A stretch of DNA of 64,000 nucleotides from the NCBI GenBank assembly GCA_948567375.1, contig OX419756.1, positions 51,970,333 through 52,034,332 of the forward strand. The letters run 5' to 3'. The stretch's first letter is position 1. Each line of letters starts with the position of its first letter. Position numbers and translations under genes: made by a program. The DNA comes from Lunularia cruciata (taxonomy: Eukaryota; Streptophyta; Marchantiopsida; Lunulariales; Lunulariaceae). The notes below the pieces were generated by a model that saw nothing but the letters and a program-made list of their open reading frames with translations, was not told where the DNA came from and made no database searches. This document shows positions 1 through 11,000 of this stretch, one piece after another.

Positions 1-79
1 CGGTCTCCTTCCCTCTTGGTCCTTATGTGGTCGCCATTTTCTCCCTAACGGCGTTCGTGTTGTTCAGAGTACAACTGTC

Positions 80-170
80 CAGCCTCTCTTCAGAATGAAG
101 GAACTAGATGTTCCTATGTTCTCTGTTCTATCAGCCTCTCTTAAGAATGGAGGAACTAGATGTTCCTATG
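80..170. repeat. Two-copy 39-bp tandem repeat
   Basis: Units at 80-118 and 132-170 match at about 36 of 39 positions, with a period of 52 bp. Each unit holds a small palindrome, aggaac...gttcct. The second unit runs straight into the hairpin at 169-205. No coding sense is apparent. Confidence 0.8.
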
Positions 171-205
171 CTCCATTGTGTCCGTTCTACAGACACAATG
201 GAGCA
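169..205. repeat. Perfect 14-bp-stem hairpin
   Basis: The arm at 169-182 (tgctccattgtgtc) is the exact reverse complement of 192-205, with a 9-nt loop. It follows the 39-bp tandem repeat. It could be a foldback scar or a structured transcript; neither can be decided from sequence. Confidence 0.8.
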
Positions 206-478
206 ATTAGCTAGAATTGACCTAAAATTTTAGCTTTTGGTAAGAAGTATCAACTAGAGCTGGATCTTTCCCGTCTCAGTTAAGCCAACCTTCCTCACGT
301 CGTTCCATGAATAGAAAAAAACCGTGTCTAAGTTTGCTCGTTCGGAGAAATTATGAGAGGAATAGTTTGTCTATTGTACCTCTTGTGTTTTGTCGTTGTA
401 CGGGTTGATTTGATGGGGCCTTCCATCCTTCTTGTTATCCCACGCATTGGACTTTCCCTTGTTTTCGACGTTAGCCGC

Positions 479-590
479 ATCTTCATTATCGCCTAATCGT
501 GTTCTTCGGCATGCTTCGATCGAACAAGTTATGAAATGGATCGTTTGACGTTATGGCGAACGTCGAACACGATTACTCGATAATGAAGAT
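479..590. repeat. 26-bp inverted repeat, 60-bp spacer
   Basis: The arm at 479-504 and the reverse complement of 565-590 agree at 24 of 26 positions. The spacer is also rich in short cgaac/gttcg inversions. It could be a small non-autonomous element or a stem-loop RNA. Confidence 0.7.
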
Positions 591-2817
591 ATGGTGTCGA
601 TTTACTTTACTTCACATTGGGGGTTTCAGCTAGTCTATTAGGAATTCCGTAGCAAAATTGTAAAACTTTTGGGGATGGGAGAGCCATAGGAATTTATTTT
701 ATGGATTTTGATTTTTCTTTGATTGATTCTATATAGACTTTTCAAATATTCGAGTAAACAAGAAATAAATTGTTCACTCTGATAACGGATTCTCTTTTTC
801 ACTGAATGTTTCCTTCATACTTTTGGGTGGAAACTCTATTTCAGTAACGATTCCTCGACTTCGAGAATTAAAGCCCACTATCCTATTATATGAGAGGGAT
901 GGATTTCATGCGTATTACGTGTCTCTCGCAATCATTCCATCCAGAATCTAGGAGTGTCCTGTGGGGTGTCTAGATTACGCTCGGAACCTTTTGGAGGATC
1001 TTTAATCTTAAGAACCTCGGATTTATTTTATCTTCACTGGTGCATGAAATTCTGAATCTCGCATAAAAACTTTGTGAACCACTTGTTCAATTGTAAAAGT
1101 TACAACCCGGGTCCATTCGAATTTGCGTGGGTGAGGATGTCCTAACCAGAACGATCCCAACAAAAATGCCTACTCTATTCACATCTTCCCAGATTATAAG
1201 GCCATTAGTTTTGCTTGGAAGAGTATATACACAGATCATAGAGACTTGGTTCTATGTATGTGATTCCACTTTCTGTCCGGGCCTTTGCTTATACGGTCTC
1301 CGGTTACAGTTGAAAGAAGAATTGAAAATATTTTTTTTGTCGGTCTCAATTGTTTCGAAACACGTATGAAGTTGAAGTTTCGGTGCTCCTACAACAATGG
1401 CACTTCGTCGTGCTGTTTGCCTAGTATGATTCGTGGTTTTGTCCATACACTTCCTGGTACACGGGAAATTTCCATTCCTAAAAGAATGGTAGCATAAAGA
1501 TCTTTGGTGACAACTGGGAAGACGGAATATTGGGTGGACCGTCGTAGGGGTTGAATTGGTGAGAGCCACCTGAATAATCTTCATTTATGTAGCACGAGCT
1601 TGCGAGCTTCCCCATCTTCGAAGGCTTCACACACATGTTTGTGTGACAATAAGCATGGGGAGGCAATCGACCAGGATGCTTTTTTGGTCCGTGACGACAT
1701 GATTTAGAGGCCACACGTCGCCATGGAGGGCCTCTGCTTGGCCACAAGAGAGAGCTACGACAAGAAGAAGACTTTAAGGTATCCAATTAGAACACAAAGC
1801 CCAAAGGTATGCAGCAGCAACGAAAAACTCAAAGTTGACCTCGAAGCTTTCATGGCGGATAGTGATAAATTAATGTATAGTTTGTGAATAACCATTGCCC
1901 GGGACACGGAAAATCGTATGAGCAGTGGGAAGTCAAGGGTGTCGAAATTTGGAGGTGGACCGAAGAATCTTGGCGAGAAACAAAAACAGGTATGAAAAGT
2001 AATAAAGGAGGACAGAACAGTGGAGCACCGAACTCGAGAAGAGTAGACCGACGGATGGAACTACCACACGACGAGAAGAAAGAAAAAGGAAGATGGACGG
2101 ACAGGTGCTAGGAGAGAGTAGGCATGGCGTGGTTTTGACGCAGGCTGCGAGCGCTGACTGCATGGCGAGAGGAGAGCAAAGGGTTGAAGTTAAGCCCTAC
2201 GGTCGCCCCATGGTCGGTCGTTTGTTTCGAGAAGGCTAATACAGGGGAATTCGGACTAGAGCAAAAAAGCAAATGCAAGCTGGACCAGCCGTGCAAGGAC
2301 CCACAAGAGAGCGAGCGAGGCTGCTGTCTGGATTTTATTTGCAAGTGCTTTCGATCGGATCAAAAGGTACATACGAGTATTGCGCATGCAGCAGCTATTT
2401 TCGAGGAAGAAGAGGCCGCCGCCGCAGCAGCGCAAACTCGATTTTGACTTCTGAGAGTGAGTCCTGACATATTCGAGACAGCTTGCGCGGAAGTATCGCT
2501 CTTTGGACTTGAAACCACTCGGGCGAGGTAATTAATTGTTGTAGCCGAGGTTGTGCTGTGCTGTCTGAGGACGAAAAGTGGAGCTAGGAGCACTTAATTC
2601 ATTGGGTGAGCCGCTTTTGTACGTGATCCAGGTTTTAAGGCGCTGAATTTGAACAGGATTGGACGCAGCAGTTTGCTCATTCTTCTCATCAGCGCTTCAG
2701 GTGCGGTTGAGTCTTTGAGAACTGAGAGTACAGGGCGTGAACTGAGCTCAAACATCCTCGACCTCTGCAGCTAGTATATGCGCTAAGACAGACAGGTTGA
2801 GAAGTCAAGGATCAGGA
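591..2817. other. Gene-island sequence upstream of AG peptide, no gene recognised
   Basis: This stretch has balanced base composition, unlike the AT-rich repeats further right. Open frames of 60-110 codons occur on both strands, but none shows a recognisable domain or convincing codon bias. The last few hundred bases, including a GCC/GCA-rich patch near 2415-2440, are probably promoter and 5' UTR of the arabinogalactan peptide gene. A leader intron is possible, but no splice pair stands out enough to call. Confidence 0.4.
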
Positions 2818-3057
2818 ATGGCGCAGCCAGCAACGTCCATGACAGCTACGTATAGATTCGTACTGGTAATTGCCTTTACCATTGTGGCAGCACATACGAC
2901 GTTTGTTGTCGCGCAGGATCTCGACCCGGGGGTTGTTGCTGCAGCTCCTGCTCCAGCACCAACGTCCGCAGCAACCACAGCGTCGATGCTCTCGGCTGCT
3001 GGTTTTTCGGTCGTCACTTTATTGTCTCTTTGGATAAGCAGTAGCTCTCTATGGTGA
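2818..3057 (+). CDS. Arabinogalactan peptide (GPI-anchored AG peptide)
   Basis: This 79-residue ORF has the full architecture of a plant AG peptide. A hydrophobic signal peptide covers residues about 12-32, with likely cleavage after VVA before QDLD. A very short mature core follows, containing the APAPAP motif (residues 43-48), whose prolines are normally hydroxylated and arabinogalactosylated. A small-residue GPI omega region lies around residues 52-57, then a hydrophobic tail (57-73) ends in SSSSLW. Family members are usually 55-80 residues long and sit at the outer face of the plasma membrane, with proposed roles in wall assembly and signalling. The first ATG in frame is at 2818; seven sense codons upstream in the frame lack an ATG. 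No intron is needed. Downstream AT-rich sequence near 3075-3095 could supply the polyadenylation signal. Appears intact; function is inferred from family membership. Confidence 0.85.
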   Translation: MAQPATSMTATYRFVLVIAFTIVAAHTTFVVAQDLDPGVVAAAPAPAPTSAATTASMLSAAGFSVVTLLSLWISSSSLW

Positions 3058-6000
3058 AAAATTTTACGACCTTCAATATAAAATATTATACTCGTTCCTG
3101 TAGTTTCTGAAGATTTTTCAAGGTTGAGATTCCACCGATAACCAAATTCTAGAGGGAGCTTCAACGCAGCCTGGTAAATATTTGGTGGCTGATCTTTTGA
3201 ATCATGTGCAGCAATTCGTCAACCATAAAATTGCTTGCACGTAGATGTAGTGGCAGAATCCGTTTGCCTATGGGAAGATGGCTAGAAGCTTGCACTTGTA
3301 GTTTAGATCTCGGTGCATGAGAGCCTACGTGCTGCACATGTATCAATAAGGTCTTCCCATTGTCAGTATGTGGCCAGAATACAAGTTCGTAACTTCTTGT
3401 CAAGTCCCCGTCCTTAGGCAAGTTTAAATCGAGCACAGTAGCTACCTACTTGTTTTTTGCAAAAGCTTTGAACGTGAATTGATATAAAACTGCCGGTCCA
3501 CTGGATTTTCAATCTCTGCTTTGGCGCGTTTCCGGATTCCTTCAATTCGAGTCACTTGAAAGTATTTGCCTGTAACATATCTAGTGTTCAGAGAAACATC
3601 ACCTCTCGCTCGGAACATCGTCTTTCAAGTTCGTGTGTCGCGATTTTGACAAGGAGAATCTTTACTGGCGCCTACTGTTAGGTTGGTACAGATGAGAAGA
3701 GAGCAGGTAGGATCACATTCGGTTCCCGACGCAGTGTTTGTCTCCAGGGTTGTATTTTGACCTGTCTGCATGCCCGCGTTTCAGTATCTCGGAGGGGCGT
3801 CCTGCGAAGGCAAATATCCACTGTTTGACTGTATACATCATTTCATCACAGGGAATTAAATGAGCAGACTAGTGTTGGACAGAGTATGTTGATATGCAGT
3901 AGACTGAAAGGAGTTAGTTCCGTTGCATTTCAGTGTTGATGCATATGATCTACGCAGTCACGGGCTTTTCCCAGTCTCGTTTCTAAGGGGTTGATTTTCA
4001 GCTCCACACGCATCGTTGCAAAATTGACATATACGGATTGCTTGACTCATCAGATAACTTAATACGAGCGTTTTGTCGAGATCCATATCTGAGGAGGATG
4101 TGAACAGATCTTGCAAGTGCTTCTGGTCAGAAGTTTCATCTAGCGGTAGGGGGATTGCAGTGTTATTTATTAATCATTGAACGTAAAGTAGTAACCGTGC
4201 GATATTTGAGCTGCGCTCATGTGGAATCCCTTTGAAGAATCATGAGGAAGTTCCTACGTCTCCTTGATCTCGAAATCTGATTAGTTCGCAGGCTCTCTAC
4301 TGCACAGCTGCCTCAAAGCACATTTATGCGACTCCATACGTGTGTCTTGAGATTCAAAACATTCATGATCATGGAAAGTCGTTGGATTCTAAGCGCACTG
4401 TGAATTATTCATCTGTCAAGAAGTCCAACCGACATTTGATGTCACCAATCCAGGTGGACGGGATGGTAGTCTCAGGAAACTTCAAGGTGAAGGATACCCA
4501 ACTTTAAACCAATACCCAATTTTACTATGTGTGGGTTCACACTGGGTACACAAACAGATAAAGTGTGTATCCAATACATATCGACGTACCTTGCAACAGC
4601 ATGGCCCGGCTTTGACACACCTTTCTGCATGTAAAGCATATAACCTCTTGACCGACATTCTAAGATAGACTTAAAATGGTTAGCCATGTGTAAGCTCAGA
4701 TTGCAAATTTCAAATCCACCGTAATCCAGTGGCGCGGATGGCTTTGTCCTCCTCGGATTCCCGTGTTCTTTCCCAAAGGGTTCCTTAATTAGATTACGTT
4801 AACCTCGCATGATTGCTTACGATTATCAGTACTACCTTAACAGCCTACTTAAACATCGTACAGAATCTTATTGATTCAGACTCATCTGACCTGGTCTCTA
4901 CTAATATCACTCTGATTACCACAACATCGGAACTTGGCACTTCACTGTGCGAGGTCCGAGTCCAATCTTGTTGCGAGTGGATGCCTGAGCTACGGGGTCC
5001 TGACCAAAAGAATGCCTCATAAAATGCTAATACTTAGTCGACAGTAATGCTCATTGCCAGATTCAAACTTCATACTGGACGCAGAATGTGTGAACGCATA
5101 GCTAAGTTTCCTCGTTCTTCTGCATTCTAGAGCAATTCAACTGGATGTAGAAATTATAGAGGAACGCACTTTCGTTATTGTACTAAGAACCTGCATCCTG
5201 TCTGTTCGATCGTTGGCATATGTTGGCTGGTGGTCATTGAATTTTGTGCTTCCTCACACAGAGCATAAGGAAATCCAACATATTGTTCCTACTCTACTGT
5301 TATGGACTTTTGACCCCCAGGAGCCAAGGGCACAGGATGTCACACAGTGAGTCAGATACCTACATCAACGGCGGGTTCAATTTCAACGTTCAAATTAGCT
5401 GATTACACACCCACATAGCTCAATTTCAGAAGACAATTGAAATCATCATAAACCACATGCTACGCGGGAGAAGAAATTGTTGACAAACGTTGGTCTACAC
5501 AGATCGTAGGAATCAACTATTAACAGATTATTAATTCCTATGTTCTGTTCTGTGTAGTGATAACATGAGAGCATGACTTAAGATCGACGGACAATTATGT
5601 GGATACAATCCTCAGGATTCACCAACCTATTCTACCGGAGACCGAAGAAGCTGCTGGTTGCATCAATCATGACGAGGATGATTCGGTTAAGGAAGACGAC
5701 AAAGCCTTGTCTACAACATTCTCCTTCCAGCTAGAACACAGCTGATCATTTAGACAGGACAGGCACCAGGAATCTGTTTTCTCTCGCTCTACCAGCCTAT
5801 TTTGAGTGTCTTGGATCATCATGTTGACGAAAGAGACAGCTAAAACTCACTAAGATTTCTGATGTATCATGTCTACATCTTGGGTGGCTCTGAATGCGTC
5901 AGTTACAAAGAGTTTCTTATATTCCAAGGATTCATGACATTGGAAAACCGGATGAACTGTAGGTTACGGTAGATTGCAAATTCCCACCAACTCACCCTGT

Positions 6001-6400
6001 TTGTTGTCCATGTTAATGATTGGCTAGTCATTGTACAGTAGTGATTTATATCGAGAACTCTTGGGTGGCTCGTCTGGTTTAAATTGGAATGGTGTATATA
6101 TATATAAAACTTATGTTGGGTAGTGGTTTGACCACACAAGGTTTGTTGATTTTTAGGAAGTTGCACAAGGTAGAGTTCTAGAACCTTGACAATTTTAATA
6201 AGATTAAAATTTGTATTACAACAAAGGTACACTGCTTAGTGAAGGCCAATACCGATACGGTGAAATTGAGCTAGTTTCATACTAACAGATAGGGGAAGGA
6301 AAATTGGCTATTGTTCTAAATTTGACAATTAATCTAGGATCTGGTGGACTTGCTAGCTTACAAGATGGTAAGAATTAAAAGTCACTTGCATAACAAATGT
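3058..6400. other. Non-repetitive intergenic DNA, no gene recognised
   Basis: Apart from AG-peptide 3' UTR at the left edge, there are only short, domain-free open frames on both strands. A (TA)n run lies at 6094-6107. Base composition shifts to strongly AT-rich from about 6200 onward, marking the left border of the transposon block. Spliced host exons too short to recognise cannot be excluded. Confidence 0.4.
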
Positions 6401-7739
6401 ATTGTGGAGCTGGATCCAAGGAGATATTCACGTCAAAGGAGGAGTTTGACATTACAAATCTTAACTAGTGGATCTCTTATATATTTAGTGGAAATCACAC
6501 CGCCATAGGTAAGCCAAAAGTTGCTGACCAAGTTTAGGTTATTTGATTCTTCATTGGGTTTATCTTCTTGCTTTTCTATATTAGGTTTAGTAAATAGAGG
6601 TATGTATCCAAGGATCTATAATATCATAATAGTGATAAGTTCTTGGTAAGATAACAAAGTGATAATAAGACAAAATATGATGATGCTTGTTTAATAATTG
6701 TCAGCTATTGTAACTTGTAAGAACTTGAAATCTAGAGGAAAATTTAATGCAAACGTTTTAATTTCTTGACTTATTTCTCTTTCACTTCAAATTTAATAAT
6801 TTCAAGACTTATGTTTCCTTGAGCTCAAACCTTTGTAAATACGAGACTCACATACAAAATGTCTCACATTCAAAGATTATTATACAAAATAGGTGTTTCC
6901 TTGCATTTTGAATTTAAATTCAGCCAAAGAAAACATGTAATACTTACATCATTCATACTAATGACAAATGCAAGAAAGACTAAAAAATGTATTCATTATT
7001 ACTTGTAGTTATATTGTGAAAAGCAAGGTTAATTTAACAAAGATAGCTACAACCTTACAACAAAGAATGATATCTATTGTTTTATATTATACTAGTATAT
7101 TGCATGTACTCCAAACACAATAGGGGTTTCAGAAATAGTTTTGACAGATGTCTATGGGATAAATAACAAACTTCATAACTATTTTTAGTGAAATTTGTAA
7201 CAAGACATGGTAATAAATGAATGCACCATAAATTGTGGTACGGGGTATTCAGTCCAAGTTGTGTTCATTTATAAAAATCAAGTGCTATATTATGGATGTT
7301 TAGGAGTGCCATATTGAAATAAATGATTGTCAAAAGAGGTGACATGGTTTGTCAAGAGGGTGGCCACATGGTTTGGTGGGTGGGTTTTGGAATGAGATTT
7401 ATGAAATAAAAAATGCACGCTCTTGAATGATTTATATTCTCAACTCAAATTCACCATCCCATGTGCAAATGATCCTTTTGTCAGTAATCTAAATGGCAGT
7501 TTTGTTTTGCATTGGTGTGGTGGTTCGCTTCCATAGATTAGTGCACCAAAGGATTGCGTGAGTTATGGAAAATGATCCGTGCTGCCCGTAGCAACCAAGA
7601 AATTGATGAGGTGTCAGGAATTTTACTCCAAAAAGGCAACAAAAATTTAGCAATGGGAGATCAAGTACCTTGTTGCGGTGTAGGAGGCTCACTTTTTGGA
7701 TGCAGATCCAAGACCTATAGACTCACATTTGGATTCGCA
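6401..7739. other. AT-rich DNA, no gene recognised
   Basis: The sequence is AT-rich with no convincing reading frame until about 7550. There a short plus-strand frame (GNKNLAMGDQVPCCG, about 7640-7690) looks coding-like but matches nothing I can name. It may be upstream debris of the remnant that follows. Confidence 0.3.
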
Positions 7740-8962
7740 ACCTGAACAATCATTAGTGAAATTTGGAGAATTGTTGAGGATGGCTTCTTTCATGCCAGGC
7801 AAAACAAAAGAGGATGAAAGGTTCCGCAAGGCGATGCACCATTATGGCTAAATATTGGATTATTTGGAGGACACGGAGCATTTTGCACAGATTCATGGTA
7901 GGAATTGCAAAAATTCTATCCATAAATCCGCTGATTTAGTTTCATTGCAACATTTTTGATACAAGAGGTGCAAGGATTTCCTACTTCTATGACAAGTGAT
8001 AGGCTTTACAAGAAATGGTTGAGGTACATCAAACAAGACAAAGAAACTCGGGGGCTGAAGAACAAGTCTACTGGAGAAGGTCTCAGAGAAGGAATATGGA
8101 AATGGTGGAGAAATATAGAAGATAAATTGAATGGAATGTGCACTCATTTTCTAGAATGGAAGCCATGTTTGGGAATAAAGCAAAAATTAGTCCACCTACT
8201 ATGGCAAGTTTGGGAGATTTAAATCCCAATTTAGGTGAGGTTGACTCAAAGGAGGTCCATGAAGGTGCAGAGGAGTGCTCTCAATTCCTATCCCCCCCAA
8301 AAGTGTTGCTCTTGGACTTGTGCCCCAATTTGTCCCAAATACCCAAGGGGTGGAAAATATACCTAGTGTTTACATGGGTAATGGAACCCGATCAGGTAGA
8401 GGACTCACCTTTTGTTACACCACCTCCATATGGAGATGGGTCTGAGGGTGCTTTCCTTGACCGAGAAGGGAACCATGACCCAAAGAGGAGAAAATGTGGA
8501 ATATCATCAAGTAAGGTATCCAGAATGTCACCTAGTATATCATTGTCTCATAATTTAGCAAAAATCACCATGTTGAAAGTAAATACTATAGAATCCAAGG
8601 AGAGGTTAAGACTAGCTGAACTAGAAGCCACCAACATGAGGAAAAGAGAGAAAATATTGATGAAAATGGAAGCTAAATGTGTTAGATTAGAGACAAAGAA
8701 GATGAAAGTTGAAATTGAGAAGAAATTGAGTGCCGATAAAAGGAAATCTAGGGCAGACAAACATAGGTTCAAGGAGAAGAGTTTAGAGTCAAAGCAGACT
8801 CATGAAACCAACATGAGTCTCCTTTGTGCAAGAAAATTTCAGGAGGAAATAAGCCAATATTTCAAAGTGCTACCTCAATTTCAGCATGAAATCAATTCTT
8901 CTTCTCCTCTGAAGCAAAAAATTACTACTCTAAATTCATCATACTCTAGTGATAGCAAATAG
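7740..8962 (+). pseudogene. Trihelix/Myb-SANT-like protein remnant with coiled-coil tail
   Basis: Plus-strand coding similarity runs through three frames, so it is broken by at least two frameshifts plus internal stops. The region around 7956-8150 (LYKKWLRYIKQDKETRGLK, then IWKWWRNIEDKLNG) has the Trp-spaced basic helices of trihelix/Myb-SANT DNA-binding domains. Positions 8138-8962 stay open for 274 codons: a low-complexity acidic/Pro linker, then a long charged coiled coil (about residues 150-235, rich in K, E, R and M heptads) and a Ser-rich end. This build is found both in plant trihelix-type factors and in the accessory ORF of PIF/Harbinger transposons. The Harbinger transposase remnant at 13.9-14.8 kb makes a transposon origin plausible, but the 5-kb gap leaves this unproven. 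Confidence 0.5.
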
Positions 8963-9059
8963 TATGCCACAATGTAACCCTAGTATTTTTATAATAAATA
9001 TGAGTTCAATGATATGATAAAGACTTTGTATCATGGAATGACTATGGAGTTTAGCTGCC

Positions 9060-9400
9060 ACTCATCACCGCTAGCTACTGCTCATCACCAGTTGTTGTCA
9101 ATGATTGGTGCCACTCCCAAGGATGCACCAAATGGCAAGTGGTACTGGTTTTGTTTCAAGAAACATGCAATGGCACTCATTGTTTTGGCAGGATGTGCAT
9201 GGACAATGGGTGATGCTGCTCAATGATAGCTCGTAGGTGCCCAATGCCATGGGATGGAGCCCGATGCCGTAAAGTGTGGCATGTTGAAGAGTGCATTCAA
9301 GATGTGTGTCTAGTCCGGTTAAGGGCAGCACACAATGACAGCCATCATTTGTGGGTGGTACACATAGGTGCCAAGTGACACCCAATTACACGTAGTTAAT
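9060..9400 (+). repeat. Degenerate GGTGCC/GATGC-rich repeat patch 1
   Basis: Short words such as ggtgcc, gatgc and caatgcca recur irregularly in otherwise AT-rich DNA. Similar patches lie at 12060-12490 (same strand sense) and 13380-13760 (opposite sense). They share words and style rather than a clean alignable unit. They may be terminal or subterminal regions of a decayed transposon. Confidence 0.35.
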
Positions 9401-9840
9401 AGATATGATAGTTTGACAAGGAGATTTAGGTGATAAAATTATGAGAGAGAATATGGTACATATGAAATGTGTAAATGTGTATAAATGTACATAAGATGTG
9501 TATAAATGTGGAGCCATAAAATCATGTAACTATGGCACACAAGAAGGAGGTGAAGAAGAAGAGGGAGATAAAACATGGTGTTTAAGTGATGTTACTGCAT
9601 CTTGAAGTCTACAATGGTATACATGATGGTGAATCCTAAATGAACTCATGATCACCAAAGAGGCCACTCTCTCTCATCCAAGTGTCAATGCTTGACATTG
9701 CTAGCAAGAAGGGAATATAGGTCACAACTATAAGAACTCAATCTACTAGATGTCCACTCCTCTTCTACCCAACTAATGGTAGGCCTATCATCATGGACAA
9801 ATCTATCCAAAGCACTCATCAAAGATCCAAATGACCAAGT

Positions 9841-11000
9841 TTATGATGTTCTCTCTACCCTATAAGGACAGAAATGGGTAGGATGGATAGCACCATGTGG
9901 ATGGTTCCTATAACAAGAGTATGCATAATTGTCCAGGATCAAAAGATCATGAAGAGGTAAACCTAATGAAGCAAGGTGCTCATATGATCTAACTTTAAGT
10001 CCTCTAAACTCATCATCTTGTTGGAAATCTACAAAAAAAAAACATGCCATGAGGCGAGACCTGGTGGGAACTCCCTCTAGGAGTTCTAACCACTGCCACA
10101 TGCTCCATAGAAACCATTCCACTCCATTTGGAGTAAGATCTATCCACAAGATAAACTCAAAGCATAGAAAACAAAACTAGATGAAATGGAAAACACTAGG
10201 ACATGCAACCCATCCTACAGGCCCTGACTATGTGTGAGGGTACCAACCATGCTTACTTTTCTAGCTCTCCCATGCATGGAAACGGTGCTACCATGGACCC
10301 AAAAAGATGATAAATAAGTAACATCTACAACAATAATCTTCTTCCGTAGGAAGCTTGGGAAGAGAATACATGGAATATAATCTCTTGATAGACAAAGCCT
10401 CTCTCTAAACTCAGTCTGAGTTCCTTGAGTCTCCACACTGTGAGGTGACACATGGGTGACATCTATCATAGGGGTTGGCATTAGTCTGGGTCTGCATCTC
10501 ACTACAAGTATGGATCTAGCAAGAAATAGTATGTAATCTTGGTCCAAGATAAGCCACACAAGCCTTCACCTAAGCTAGACTACTCTCACTCTCCTCTACT
10601 TGAACATGTGCACTCTTGCACCTCTCCATAGAAAATGCTAACTCTCATGCTTGATTCTATAATTGGCCCGTATAACCCTCAACCATGGCAGCGGCACCTA
10701 GGATGTCCAAGTCCAATCAGCTAATCTTTGCTTTCTTTCCATTTCAAAAGTAATAATGGTTCAATGCCTTTCCTCCTTTGTAGCAAGAGTATCATCACAC
10801 TCACAAAGGAGTCTCTCTCTATACTAAAAATCTACCATGCTCCTCAAAGCTCTCCAATCTACTCTTGTGCTCAAGCATTAATCTCTCTTGCTCCTCTACA
10901 CTCTCCAATTGCCTCTCCCACTCAACCAAATGTCTCTCTCTCTCCTTTACTCCTCAAAAAAAATCATCTAAAACATGCATGATGTCAATAAAACAAGAAG
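9841..11000 (-). pseudogene. Unidentified minus-strand coding-like remnant with coiled coil
   Basis: On the minus strand, several adjoining frames read like decayed protein. Near 10860-10960 there is a charged coiled-coil stretch with E, R, L, W and Q heptads. Frames at 10215-10559 and 9841-10149 are open for about 100 codons each. I recognise no domain. Given the surroundings it is likely the accessory or gag-like part of a mobile element. It is interrupted by several stops. Confidence that this was once coding is modest. Confidence 0.3.

Noticed and set aside
1252-2593. Several 70-110-codon frames in the left gene island
   Set aside because: They overlap on opposite strands, carry no domain, and mostly lack good start contexts; chance frames are expected in balanced-GC DNA.
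2797-2817. Upstream extension of the AG peptide frame
   Set aside because: These seven codons lack an ATG. The signal peptide begins sensibly from the ATG at 2818.
8138-8962. The 274-codon frame as an intact host gene
   Set aside because: The DNA-binding part of the protein lies upstream in a different frame with further breaks, so the open frame is only the tail of a decayed protein.
10728-10982. Plus-strand frame rich in Ser, Leu and Pro
   Set aside because: It is the antisense of the Glu/Arg/Leu coiled-coil remnant on the minus strand, which is the better coding explanation.
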